A stretch of 31,968 bases of DNA from an uncultured bacterium (GCA_905215155.1 CAJMPJ010000040.1:1-31968); one strand, 5' to 3'. Numbered from the stretch's first letter, positions 1 to 7,562 are shown. Notes: generated from the letters alone by a model not told the origin. Translations and numbers: made by a program.

Positions 1-236
1 AGGCTGACGGCAAGTGGTACTGGTTTGACGGTGCCGGGCTTATGGTAAAAAACACTTGGTATCAATATAAGGGGGAATGGTACTACCTGGGGCCGGACGG
101 TGCTATGTGTAAATCTCAGCTGGTAGAAAACTCTGGTAAAATATATGCTGTGGACGCTGATGGCAAGATGATTACGGAGCCAGTGACCCTCACTCCTGAT
201 CAGGATGGGGCCTTACAGTATCCGGGCTTAGCATAG
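1..236 (+). CDS. Cell-wall-binding repeat protein, C-terminal fragment (left-edge partial)
   Basis: The reading frame is open from the first bases (codons from position 3) and ends at TAG 234-236, so the gene starts left of the window. About 77 residues are visible. They contain two to three aromatic repeats of the choline-binding/CW_binding_1 type (DGKWYWFDGAG, then KGEWYYLGPDGAM), followed by a tail reading DADGKMITEP. Such repeats attach secreted proteins to wall teichoic acids or other cell-surface polymers and often form the C-terminus of phage endolysins or autolysins. The catalytic part is not in the window, so its activity cannot be told. A phage-tail-like remnant and SRAP gene nearby make an endolysin possible, but that is inference. 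Confidence 0.8.
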   Translation, partial: ADGKWYWFDGAGLMVKNTWYQYKGEWYYLGPDGAMCKSQLVENSGKIYAVDADGKMITEPVTLTPDQDGALQYPGLA

Positions 237-253
237 TAAATAAAATAAAAAAA

Positions 254-280
254 GGAGCAGGCAATTACATTCCTGCTTCT
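254..280. terminator. Bidirectional hairpin terminator
   Basis: AGCAGG (256-261) pairs with CCTGCT (272-277) around a 10-base loop. It is flanked by an A-run on the left and TTCTTT on the right. It lies between the convergent cell-wall-binding fragment and the SRAP gene, and overlaps the last SRAP codons, so it probably serves both. Confidence 0.6.
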
Positions 281-828
281 TTATAATTTACTTTATTTAC
301 TGCATGTTGCATTGTACTTATCGGATCATGTCCATTAAGCCATTCATCGTGTCTTTCTTTAGGTAAAATTACTGGCATTCTGTCGTGTATAAATGAGATA
401 TTAGACCATACTGGTCGTGTCATAATTACAAATAATGATTCTCCTGTTTTATAGTCTACTTTTGATAATCCTGCCATCCATATAGGGCGATTATCTGGAG
501 TGGACAGCGCGTATTTTATTTTTTTCTTGCCACGTTTTTCCCATTCAAAATACCAACTGGCTGGTACTAAACAACGTCCTTCTATCATCGGCTTTTTAAA
601 CATATTTTTTTCTGCCGCTGTCTCACTTCTGGCGTTGATTATTTCACCTTTGCCATCAAACTTAGGAAATCCCCAACGCATAGCCGTCATGTCTCCTTTA
701 GGGGATAAAACTGGTACGATATTGGTCGGGAATATCTCTCCGGTTTTAATGGCTATTTTTCTTTCAACGGTAGCAACAATGGATTGTAATTCTTCATTAT
801 CTATTTCAATATAATATCTTCCACACAT
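265..828 (-). CDS. SRAP domain protein (SOS response-associated peptidase, YedK/HMCES family)
   Basis: A full-length SRAP protein of 187 residues. Members of this family self-process the initiator Met and use Cys2 to form a covalent thiazolidine crosslink with abasic sites in single-stranded DNA, protecting forks during translesion stress. The expected residues are visible: MCGRY start with Cys2, Asn65 in IINARSET, Glu95 in SWYFEWE and His148 in FIHDRMPVIL. The start is fixed by the obligatory Met-Cys; GAGG lies a few bases upstream and a TATAAT-like element (around 875-885, leftward) could be its promoter. No LexA box is evident upstream. It stands alone, convergent with the left-edge gene. 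SRAP genes are common on phages and islands as well as chromosomes. Confidence 0.93.
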   Translation of the reverse strand: MCGRYYIEIDNEELQSIVATVERKIAIKTGEIFPTNIVPVLSPKGDMTAMRWGFPKFDGKGEIINARSETAAEKNMFKKPMIEGRCLVPASWYFEWEKRGKKKIKYALSTPDNRPIWMAGLSKVDYKTGESLFVIMTRPVWSNISFIHDRMPVILPKERHDEWLNGHDPISTMQHAVNKVNYKEAGM

Positions 829-943
829 AATTGCCTCATCTTCTATCTCTCAAAATTTTCAGCTTCAGTTGTATTATATCCAATTATGTTATTATATTAC
901 CATGATCCATTTACACGATTTAATAAAAAATAGCAATTTGCTT

Positions 944-983
944 AAAAATAAAGGCTAAAGACAAATGCATTTGTCTACAGCCT
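944..983 (-). terminator. Terminator of the cell-wall-binding gene
   Basis: A long stem with AGGCT (952-956) paired to AGCCT (979-983) and AGACAAAT (959-966) paired to ATTTGTCT (969-976). On the minus strand it is followed by a T-rich run (complement of 944-952). It sits just downstream of the leftward gene ending at 1010. Confidence 0.75.
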
Positions 984-1009
984 AAATAATTTCAGTATAT
1001 TTTATTAAG

Positions 1010-1450
1010 TTAAAAAAGTGGTTGACTAGTTATCTCATTAATTATATCTCTTTCAGTCATTTCTACTGCAACGTTTTTCCATGTTCCTGTTGTTATATCA
1101 TAACGATACGTATCTTCAAAACCTTGCCAAGGGTTAATGCAAGAACCGTCCTCATTAAAAATGTATTTAACTCCATCTTCTAAAGTTATAGGCGTTGTTT
1201 GCATTTCTCCATTTGAATTTAAATAATACCATTTTGATGATAATTCAAGCCAACCAGTCTGCATGTACCCGTTATTATCAAAATAATACCATTTCCCATT
1301 GTCTTGCAGCCAAGAGTTCTTAATATACTCATTATTATCTGATTGGTACCACCAGCGATTCCCATCTTGTTTCCATTCGCCAGCAAAAACCGTCATGTTC
1401 ATGACCATAGATAAAGCAGTAGCTACAATTAATAAAGTTACTTTTTTCAT
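1010..1450 (-). CDS. Secreted cell-wall-binding repeat protein, 146 residues
   Basis: The protein begins with a clear Sec signal peptide (MKK, hydrophobic core, likely cut after VFA near residue 23). Residues 24-100 carry about four CW_binding_1/choline-binding-like aromatic repeats (NRWWYQSDNNEYIKNSW, GKWYYFDNNGYMQTGW, SKWYYLNSNGEMQTTP). A C-terminal 40-residue stretch is not assigned. There is no catalytic domain, so it is best seen as a small surface-binding protein or a truncated relative of larger wall-bound proteins. A GGAAGG-type ribosome site lies just upstream of ATG, and a strong terminator follows. The repeat type is shared with the left-edge fragment, which runs on the other strand. 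Confidence 0.85.
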   Translation of the reverse strand: MKKVTLLIVATALSMVMNMTVFAGEWKQDGNRWWYQSDNNEYIKNSWLQDNGKWYYFDNNGYMQTGWLELSSKWYYLNSNGEMQTTPITLEDGVKYIFNEDGSCINPWQGFEDTYRYDITTGTWKNVAVEMTERDIINEITSQPLF

Positions 1451-1595
1451 TAACCTTCCTCCATATTAAAAATTAATATTATACTTTACGTATACTAAAT
1501 TATAGATGTAAATGGTAAATTTTACAAGCCCTATAGTGTATTTATCGCTTGGTTCGTAGCCCAATTGCTTATATTTTAGTATCCTAAATGATCAT

Positions 1596-1883
1596 TTAAG
1601 TCCAATCAATAACTTTTTCGGTGCCATCGTGGTAGTGCCACTTTAATCGCCCATCAATATCCAAATACAGAACACCTGCGTTATGCCCAATGTTTTCAAA
1701 GCCTACCATTGCACGTACACCGTTATTAACATTATATGGAGCGTGGACCGATACTTGTGCAATTGCATAAGATTCATTATTTACCCCGACATAAGATGTT
1801 ACATGCTGCATGCCCGTATAACGATTTTCGCCAAGGCCTGCTTTGTTAGTTGCTGCATTATTTATATCAGCTAAATTGATATT
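1596..1883 (-). pseudogene. Remnant of a phage tail-fibre-like protein (C-terminal part)
   Basis: The minus-strand frame is open for 95 codons from just after a TAA (1884-1886) to the stop at 1596. The only ATG lies at 1811, without a good ribosome site. The peptide starts abruptly (NINLADINNAATNKAGLGEN) and ends with GVLYLDIDGRLKW...VIDWT. The short beta-rich style and the aromatic end resemble C-termini of phage tail-fibre or receptor-binding proteins, so I read it as the cut-off 3' end of a larger gene. The family assignment is by general resemblance and is weak. The neighbouring genes with wall-binding repeats fit a prophage remnant. Confidence 0.4.
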
Positions 1884-1940
1884 TTAACTTATATTATGTT
1901 ACAATTATATTAATTAACAACATAGGGGGGGGCCTTTCAA

Positions 1941-2210
1941 ATGAGAACAAAGGGGACAAGTGAAACAAGTCAATTTTGGATAATACTATTTTTGGCTTTA
2001 TTATTCATTATTGTAAAGTCATGTTCAACTCAAAGTAAGCCTAGTGAATTTTATTTGGAAAATAAAAAGGCGATTGATAATTATAGAGAAATACATGAAA
2101 AAGATTGGGACGGTTTTCATGGAACTAGAAGAAATTCTTGGGCTGAGGAAGAAAAATTAAAACACTTTGGAGTTGGCCCTGAGAAATATAGGAAAAGTCA
2201 TAAATATTAG
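1941..2210 (+). CDS. Small membrane-anchored protein of unknown function, 89 residues
   Basis: The ORF starts at ATG 1941 behind a G-rich ribosome site (AGGGGGGG about 8 bases upstream). Residues 12-27 form one hydrophobic segment ending at Cys28, followed by a charged tail rich in Lys, Glu and aromatic residues (HEKDWDGFHGTRRNSWAEEE). The Cys context (VKSC) is a poor lipobox because of the Lys, so a single-pass anchor is more likely than a lipoprotein. I do not recognise the family. The region upstream is AT-rich and could hold a promoter. Confidence 0.55.
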   Translation: MRTKGTSETSQFWIILFLALLFIIVKSCSTQSKPSEFYLENKKAIDNYREIHEKDWDGFHGTRRNSWAEEEKLKHFGVGPEKYRKSHKY

Positions 2211-2324
2211 ATCATAATATAAATCAGAAATTAAAAATATAATTATGTAAAAATTTATTATTGCATCAGTCCCGCTAGTTATGGGGTTGAAAAAAATATA
2301 TTGTTGAGCATAAAACATAGTAAA

Positions 2325-2383
2325 AGGCAGGCATCCGGCGTTCCGGGCCTGCCTAATGTTGTCAATGACTACGATTTGACAAC
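2325..2383. repeat. Two adjacent perfect hairpins
   Basis: The first hairpin pairs AGGCAGGC (2325-2332) with GCCTGCCT (2347-2354) and inner CCGG (2335-2338) with CCGG (2343-2346), leaving a CGTT loop. Four bases further, GTTGTCAA (2358-2365) pairs with TTGACAAC (2376-2383). Neither is followed by a T-run on the plus strand; on the minus strand the first is followed by TTTTA. They may be a terminator, or structured ends of a small mobile element. Confidence 0.6.
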
Positions 2384-2722
2384 CTCCAACCAGTTATGCT
2401 ATTTCATTCTAATTCACGTCATGATATAATCTGTTTTGTGGTTTCCTTTTACTTGGGTGATTTGCCGTATAATCAGCTATTGTATTTCACGCTGTTTCAT
2501 AATTGGTTTTTCGGTTTTTATAAACGGCGAATGTTGAAACTGTTTGTTTGCTGTCGCGGAAAGCGTAGGAAATTAAAGGGTTTCGGGGGTTTGAAGGGGA
2601 TATAAGGTGTATTTTTGTGGTTAGGTAGAGTGAATTATGTTTGCGGTTTCCGTGGTGGGAATGGAAAATGAACGTTTTGGCAAAAGATTTGGATTCTGTC
2701 AAATAAGTATTTAGTTCTTAGA
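2384..2722. other. Gene-poor stretch
   Basis: Short frames occur on both strands (up to about 70 codons) but none has a ribosome site or a recognisable sequence. The stretch lies between two hairpins and an IS66 remnant, and may be insertion-sequence debris or an intergenic repeat. I see no RNA gene in it. Confidence 0.5.
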
Positions 2723-2875
2723 GCTGTAAGATATATCGGAATTTGTAGATAAACCCACCTTGAAAATGGGAGAATTCCACTTTCTATCAATCTTTGTGAA
2801 GCAAACATTAAGCCATTTGCAACTGCAAGACGTGCCTGGCTGTTTGCAAATACTCCAAAGGGAGCCAGTAAATAA
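2723..2875 (+). pseudogene. IS66-family transposase remnant (C-terminal region)
   Basis: One frame reads AVRYIGICR, a stop (TAA 2750-2752), then LENGRIPLSINLCEANIKPF and ATARRAWLFANTPKGASK before TAA 2873-2875. This matches the C-terminal block of IS66 transposases, whose pattern is L-DGR-I-SNN-AE--IRPF---R-NWLF--TPKGA, including the DDE-domain glutamate region (here CEANIKPF). Only about 50 codons survive, there is an in-frame stop, and no complete element or inverted ends can be seen. It is a dead relic showing that a transposon once inserted here. Assignment rests on motif recognition by eye. Confidence 0.75.
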
Positions 2876-2957
2876 TGTAAACTGAATAGTACACTATTTT
2901 TTGAAGCATTTACCAGGAATCCTTATAGATACTAAACTCTTTGACACTTAAAAGATC

Positions 2958-2990
2958 TAAGGTCTCCTATAAGAAAAATAGGAGACCTTA
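2958..2990. repeat. Perfect 13-bp stem-loop
   Basis: TAAGGTCTCCTAT (2958-2970) pairs perfectly with 2978-2990 around a 7-base A-rich loop. On the minus strand it is followed by GATCTTTT, so it could terminate the leftward secreted-protein/small-membrane-protein pair, though it lies about 190 bases past the last stop. It could equally belong to the IS66 debris. Confidence 0.55.
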
Positions 2991-3183
2991 AGGTAATAAC
3001 TATTAATTCTTTATCGCTTGAATCTTTCGGCTGTTAATACCATACCTTCATAAATTGTTTTCCTCTGCCTGACGGCAAGTGACAATGCGCTTGAACGTGC
3101 ATAAGATCATCACTTCCGCATTTGAATATTTTTTGCACTACCCTCTTATCTGCAATCTAATGTACCAAATACTTTCCCCAGCA

Positions 3184-3345
3184 TTATTTTTTACGAACTG
3201 TCTTATAAATCAAAATACAACCAAAGAATCCAATTATGATTCTCCATACTACTCCAGAAATTGCTAACATCGTCGGTAGCGGAAAGATAATAACGAATAT
3301 AAGTAAAAGTAGCCCTACGATTATCAAAACAACATTCTTCTTCAT
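3184..3345 (-). CDS. Small hydrophobic membrane protein, 53 residues
   Basis: ATG 3345-3343 lies one base after the stop of the upstream leftward gene (TGA, T, ATG), indicating translational coupling. The product starts MKKNVVLIIVGLLLLIFVII, has a second hydrophobic segment around residues 35-47 (RIIIGFFGCILIY) and ends in basic KTVRKK, so two membrane helices with a cytosolic tail are likely. I do not recognise the family. The tight coupling to a secreted protein suggests a shared role, for example in handling, anchoring or immunity, but this is inference. The gene is short but its composition and coupling support it. Confidence 0.7.
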   Translation of the reverse strand: MKKNVVLIIVGLLLLIFVIIFPLPTMLAISGVVWRIIIGFFGCILIYKTVRKK

Positions 3346-3346
3346 A

Positions 3347-4003
3347 TCAATCAATGTTCATAGTAATTGTATTAGATTTCAGAGTTTCATTAAAAGAAGC
3401 ACCAACAGGGTAACCCGCTACAGAAATACCAATAAACCACGTTCCTGTTACAGAATATTTTGCGTTCAATCCTCCCAATGCTGTAGCACTACCACGTCTA
3501 TGTGTCCAAGTAGCGCCAACAATTCCCGTCATATAAGAATCCTTAACGGTAATATTCGATATTTTATTGGAACCATTGTAATAGAACTTAACCACAGCAT
3601 GTGTCATCGATAACAAACTTGTGTTTCCACCACCCCACCACCATACCTCACCATCGTACCATGCTGCACCACCTTTTCCTGCGAGAGCATTGGTATTAAC
3701 CTGTCGCATAATACTGTTTTGCAAAGAAGATTGGGAAGGCATTGTAAGTTTGCTTGACTTCGCTATAGATTTTTTCAGATATGCTTCTGCCTCCTCAACA
3801 GAGTCAAATTTCAACAACTCTTGGTCACTTAATTTTGACTGTGGTAACGCTGTAAATGTGACATCTTTGCCAAAATCAATAGAGTTCAGATGATCTATTA
3901 CTTCATCCTTAGAAACTACCGATGCGTCAGCCGCAAAGGTCATCGTACCCATTCCCAAAACCATAATAACCGAAAATAATATTGTAAATAACTTTTTAAA
4001 CAT
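3347..4003 (-). CDS. Secreted protein of unknown function, 218 residues
   Basis: It starts at ATG 4003 behind a strong AAGGAGGAG ribosome site. The N-terminus is a Sec signal peptide, with likely cleavage after TFA near residue 24. Residues 25-100 are polar, with an acidic SVEEAEAYLKKSIAKSSK helix. Residues 105-218 are rich in Gly, Trp, Tyr, Thr and Ser (GGAAWYDGEVWWWGGGN, later GVTATWTHRR-like segments with HRRGSATALGGLNAKYSVTG), suggesting a compact beta-sheet domain. It has no cysteine, wall anchor or catalytic signature that I can recognise. The stop is followed after one base by the small membrane protein gene. Function unknown; toxin, adhesin and sensor are all possible. Confidence 0.8.
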   Translation of the reverse strand: MFKKLFTILFSVIMVLGMGTMTFAADASVVSKDEVIDHLNSIDFGKDVTFTALPQSKLSDQELLKFDSVEEAEAYLKKSIAKSSKLTMPSQSSLQNSIMRQVNTNALAGKGGAAWYDGEVWWWGGGNTSLLSMTHAVVKFYYNGSNKISNITVKDSYMTGIVGATWTHRRGSATALGGLNAKYSVTGTWFIGISVAGYPVGASFNETLKSNTITMNID

Positions 4004-4345
4004 ATATTTGCTCCTCCTTTTTTGTTTTTGGGTACATTACTTTCCACTAAAACAAAACTCATTTTTATAGTGGGGCAGGGAAAAGTATTTGGCACATTAG
4101 ATGGCAGAAGAAAGGGTAGTACAAGAAATGTGGAAGTGATAATCTTATGCTGCATAAAGATGCCTGGGGGCGATATGCAGGTTTTAGGAAATGCCTGGAA
4201 TGTGACATTTTTTATTCATAACTCTAATCTTCTTATCAAATACGCTGGTAAGTCACATCGCAAAAATGGATTTATTCGTTACAAGTTTGATTTTGAAATC
4301 TTGTTAATAATCATATGAATCCTCCTTACATTTGATAAAGACCAA
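4004..4345 (-). other. Upstream stretch with an 11-codon frame behind a strong ribosome site
   Basis: The stretch separates the secreted-protein gene from the frameshifted small gene. On the minus strand a textbook GGAGG lies 7 bases before ATG 4314, but the frame reads only MIINKISKSNL before TAA (4281-4279). This may be the cut-off start of a lost gene that followed the 4346-4611 gene, or a leader peptide for the secreted protein. Longer plus-strand frames lack ribosome sites. Confidence 0.35.
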
Positions 4346-4611
4346 TCATTGCTCATACATTTTAGCAAGAACATGGGTTGTTAATTCAAATTGTGATTTT
4401 GGGACAAATATTTGATATTGTGTTTCGCTGTCAACTTGTTCCCCATATGATATAAAATTTCCTGTTCGCCTATTTTCACTTCCAGCATACGTCCTTTTTA
4501 CATTAAAAGTAATCTTATTTTTAACAAGAAGTGTTTGGGCTTTAGCGAATTGCATGGGGTCAAAAGTACTTGAAATTTCTTTTATCCCAATATAAAGTCA
4601 ATTATAGACAT
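4346..4611 (-). pseudogene. Frameshifted small protein gene (about 87 residues when restored)
   Basis: A good ribosome site (AAAGGAATT) precedes ATG 4611, which opens MSIIDFILG and then hits a stop. The frame continuing to 4346 reads IKEISSTFDPMQFAKAQTLL, then a basic/polar region, then QYQIFVPKSQFELTTHVLAKMYEQ. Adding one base near 4582-4588 (TTGGGATAAAA to TTGGGAATAAAA) joins both into one sensible protein. Its pattern (short N-terminus, KEI, 'F-KA-LL--N-I', Gly-rich loop, 'ET-Y-IFV-K') resembles small Firmicute proteins related to DUF2007-type signal-transduction domains; I am not sure of that family. The ATG inside the second half has no ribosome site. Confidence 0.6.
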
Positions 4612-4742
4612 ATTGTAATTCCTTTCTCTTTATATCACTATTTTATTACAACGCATCTAAATATAAACCAAGCTAATAGATTATTTGTTATTTACAAGCT
4701 TCTTCTAAAAAATTAGCATTCCCCTAAAATAGTTAATCAACT

Positions 4743-4895
4743 TTAATCTATTGATATAATAATACTAACGTGTAAAAAATCAACACAAGTGCCCAAATTA
4801 TACATGTTGAGTGCCAAAATTTGCATTTTCATATCAAGATATGTTAAGAACAGGTCAATTACATTCCGAGCTTCCATTTTGTAATCGAATTTCAT
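4743..4895 (-). CDS. Possible small gene, 50 residues
   Basis: ATG 4895 follows AAGGGG at a suitable distance. The product begins MKFDYKMEARNVIDLFLTYL, continues with a mixed hydrophobic helix containing LDMKMQILALNMYNLGTC, and ends at TAA 4745-4743. I recognise no family, and the C-terminal end (HVSIIISID) looks like read-through into non-coding DNA. It could be the truncated start of a lost gene. Listed because of its ribosome site only. Confidence 0.25.
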   Translation of the reverse strand: MKFDYKMEARNVIDLFLTYLDMKMQILALNMYNLGTCVDFLHVSIIISID

Positions 4896-5026
4896 ATTTT
4901 GAAATCCCCTTCAAGTTTTGAAACAGTAATAAACAAGAATCAAAATGGAACAAAGTCTGGTAACTAGGTGGGGTAAATCTTTAACTCTCCTAGTAAAAAC
5001 AGCATCTCAGTTTCGCCATGTAGTAT

Positions 5027-5066
5027 AAAACTTCCGTTTATGGAAATGTGAAAACGGAGTAGTTTT
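5027..5066 (-). terminator. Probable terminator of the ABC transporter cluster
   Basis: AAAACT (5027-5032) pairs with AGTTTT (5061-5066) and TCCGTTT (5033-5039) pairs with AAACGGA (5052-5058), leaving a two-base bulge. Read leftwards it ends in AGTTTTATA. It is about 135 bases downstream of the last permease. Confidence 0.45.
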
Positions 5067-5201
5067 ATCTCGCAAAACACCATAACCCTCTCCGTCATTT
5101 TTATACAGCGGAAAAGGATTAGAATTCAAAAACAATAAAGCCTCGTTTCATCCAGGCAGTGTTTAAAAATAGTTTTTCAGCAGCTGCTTACAACAGCTAT
5201 A

Positions 5202-5936
5202 TCACAACCAATCTTTACGAACAAAAGATCGCATACTTAAAATAAAATAGACAATAAATGTGAAAACAACAATGAATATAAATGAAATCACCTCCACTTG
5301 TGGAGATAGATTCAGTCCTTGCGGAAACATGGCATAATATGGAGAGGTAAATGGAAACCATGCCCCTAATGAAGCAGGAAGCCCTGTGAGAACAATATTA
5401 GGTATGACAGAAAAAATACAAAGTAACAAGGCCCCGCCAAAGGATTGAAAACGGGTAGCAAGCCAAATCTGTAACATGGCAAGAGGAAAACACGCCAGCC
5501 ATCCACCAATGATGCCCCGTATAATAGGTTTCCATGAAATTATGCCGCCTATATGAATTAAATTTCCACTAATTAAATATTCTGCCAAGAACAGAAGCTG
5601 CATCAGCGCAATTAAAATGACTAGAGTTAAAAATTTGGATAGAAGTATTTTCCACCGGGGATAGGGCGATGTAAGTAATTGCTTCCATGCTCCGTTTTTG
5701 TGCTCATAAAAACATAAAAACGTGGCAAAGATCCCTGTAAAAAGAGGCAGAAAGAACAGCCCATGAAATGATACGGACTGAAAATAAAGGGTTGTCCAAT
5801 GATAGGGAAAATAGTAGGACAAGGACTTTGCATTGCCCGCCGCAAGAACCCATGTTACAATACCTTCTAATATTAACATGATAACAATAACCAGCCATTT
5901 TATTTTTAGAAATTCGGAATGAAGTAATCGATACAT
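5202..5936 (-). CDS. ABC transporter permease, lantibiotic-immunity (MutG/LanG-like) type
   Basis: This 244-residue protein has six predicted membrane helices (about residues 16-34, 55-75, 100-120, 130-160, 170-195 and 215-235) in the ABC-2 layout, and begins with the typical 'LLHSEFLKIK' amphipathic start. It is the last gene of a leftward set ATPase-permease-permease, which matches LanFEG or CprABC transporters that remove lantibiotics and related cationic peptides from the membrane. It starts 12 bases after the preceding permease, at ATG 5936 behind AGGAGG. The ORF is intact, but its cognate ATPase is broken, so it may have no energy source unless another ATPase substitutes. Confidence 0.85.
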   Translation of the reverse strand: MYRLLHSEFLKIKWLVIVIMLILEGIVTWVLAAGNAKSLSYYFPYHWTTLYFQSVSFHGLFFLPLFTGIFATFLCFYEHKNGAWKQLLTSPYPRWKILLSKFLTLVILIALMQLLFLAEYLISGNLIHIGGIISWKPIIRGIIGGWLACFPLAMLQIWLATRFQSFGGALLLCIFSVIPNIVLTGLPASLGAWFPFTSPYYAMFPQGLNLSPQVEVISFIFIVVFTFIVYFILSMRSFVRKDWL

Positions 5937-5948
5937 ATTTATAACCTC

Positions 5949-6656
5949 CTATTTTATTTCTATAGTACGAAACTTTAGAGCACCTGTAACAAACAAAACC
6001 AGACCGGATCCCAAACCGATCCCAATCCATGTTTTATATCCTTCCATAAACGGACTTGCCATAGATGGATATGCCCAGGGAAGAAGGTATAACACTTTCT
6101 GAGTGATTCGAGGCAGAAAGAGACTGGATATTGCCCCAGTCACACCCAAGCCAAGGGGAACGGTTTGATTCGGAAAAGAAAGAGAAAGAAACAGCTGGAT
6201 GGAAAGCACAGGAAAAGAAGCCGCCAAACAACCGAAAATTTGTTTTACTAAAAATGCAAACGGTAATATTTTATCTGTGTACAGTATCCACACCATACAA
6301 AAGCCTCCTAAAATCAACGTACTGCACCCAAGCATCAGAACAGCTACCCAGACTGCCTTGGAAAAATAAAATGCAGTGCGGCTTACCGGTGTGGCAAAAA
6401 TATATTTAAGACCTTGAGCCTGATGCTCCGTTTCCGATACCATGCTGCAGAGCAGGGATATGGTAAGCAGCATGGTAAAAGACAGAAACATATAGATGAT
6501 ATTTAAGCCGGCATAAATCCCGGATTCTCCTTGCCTGAAGTATAAATACCACTCCATACAAGTAAATAAAATGAGTACTATAGCACTGACAATTGGAACA
6601 ATATAGCAAAGCTTTTTTGCTTTATAAAATTCCACATATAATAATGCCTTTATCAT
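5949..6656 (-). CDS. ABC transporter permease, lantibiotic-immunity (MutE/LanE-like) type
   Basis: A 235-residue ABC-2-type permease with six hydrophobic segments (about 18-36, 50-72, 98-122, 133-155, 162-182 and 208-225). Its ATG (6656-6654) overlaps the ATPase stop in an ATGA arrangement, so translation depends on ribosomes finishing the ATPase. The two lesions in that ATPase should therefore also reduce expression of this gene. With the 5202-5936 protein it forms the membrane pair of a peptide-resistance exporter. The EG-type pair is recognised from gene order and style; paralogue identity is not resolved. Confidence 0.83.
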   Translation of the reverse strand: MIKALLYVEFYKAKKLCYIVPIVSAIVLILFTCMEWYLYFRQGESGIYAGLNIIYMFLSFTMLLTISLLCSMVSETEHQAQGLKYIFATPVSRTAFYFSKAVWVAVLMLGCSTLILGGFCMVWILYTDKILPFAFLVKQIFGCLAASFPVLSIQLFLSLSFPNQTVPLGLGVTGAISSLFLPRITQKVLYLLPWAYPSMASPFMEGYKTWIGIGLGSGLVLFVTGALKFRTIEIK

Positions 6657-7562
6657 AAGCTGCCCTCCGTTCCTGTCAATGCCAGAAAAATGTCCTCTAA
6701 AGAAGCCGTTGATTCCCGCATATGCTGTACGGAAAAAGGTTGAAGGAGATGGAAGACTTTTGCCTGATCCATTTGTCCGTTTAAAGATATGAGCAGTTCT
6801 TCTCCCTGCAAAACTACATCAGCTCCGGAAGAGGACAATACACGAAATGCCTCCTGTTGGTTTTCTGTCCGAACGAAAAGTTTGGTAGGGCTTTTTTTCT
6901 CTAATTCCTGAATGCTGTCCTGAAAAATTAGCTTCCCATTTTGGATAATGCCAATTTCGTCTGCAATAGACTGTATCTCACTCAAAATGTGGCTGGATAA
7001 AAAAATAGTAATTCCCTGTTCATGGCAAAGAAAAAGCATTAAATTACGGATTTCCTGTATACCCGCCGGATCAAGACCGTTGATTGGTTCGTCTAAAATC
7101 AACAGCTTGGGTCTGCGGATTAATGCCTGCGCAATGCCGAGACGTTGTTTCATGCCAAGGGAATAGCCCTTCACAGTTTACTTCTTATAAGGTGCTAACC
7201 GTACAATATCTAAAACCTTATCAATATCCTCCTCAGGCAAATCCATAAGCTTACAAATTATTTTAAGATTTTTATATGCTGACAAATGACCGTAGTAAGA
7301 GGGACCTTCCACCAAAGAACCGATGTTTCTTAAAATTTTCTCACGGTCTTTTTCCAGAGATCGCCCCATAATCTGGACGGAACCCTCATCTGCACGAATT
7401 AAGCTGAGAAGCATACGGATTGTCGTGGTTTTTCCTGCACCGTTCGCGCCTAAGAATCCGTAGATTTTTTCCTTCTGGAACCCGTAAATCGATATGATCC
7501 ACAGAAACATGCTGGCCAAAACGTCGTGTCAGGCCATTGGTTTCAATTATATAGTTAGACAT
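6653..7562 (-). pseudogene. ABC transporter ATP-binding protein, broken by a frameshift and an in-frame stop
   Basis: The true start is ATG 7562, 9 bases after AGGAGG, giving MSNYIIETNGLTRRFGQHVS and then ...VPEGK. A run of six T on the plus strand (7465-7470, A6 in the gene) shifts the frame. With five A it would continue EGKIYGFLGANGAGKTTTIR, which is Walker A. That frame then ends at TAA (about 7178-7180) after RLAPYKK, where the following codons TVKGYSLGMKQRLGIA continue in the same frame, so this is a nonsense codon (probably AAA to TAA). The distal part holds the signature (YSLGMKQR), Walker B (LLILDEP), D-loop (GLDP) and H-loop (SSHIL). Restored length is about 302 residues, typical for BcrA/LanF/CprA proteins. 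Walker A and Walker B are now on separate polypeptides. An internal ATG at 7174 could start the distal half only. Confidence 0.92.

Larger units (their letters stand above)
4612..5201. other. AT-rich stretch with little coding signal
   Basis: The 590 bases between the frameshifted small gene and the permease gene contain one candidate short minus-strand gene (4743-4895) and one hairpin (5027-5066). Otherwise I see no gene, RNA or repeat. Confidence 0.5.

Noticed and set aside
2396..2702. Short frames on both strands (69 and 71 codons)
   Set aside because: Neither has a ribosome site; they overlap each other and resemble no family.
4022..4318. 98-codon plus-strand frame
   Set aside because: No ribosome site, odd composition, and it lies over the leader of the leftward secreted-protein gene.
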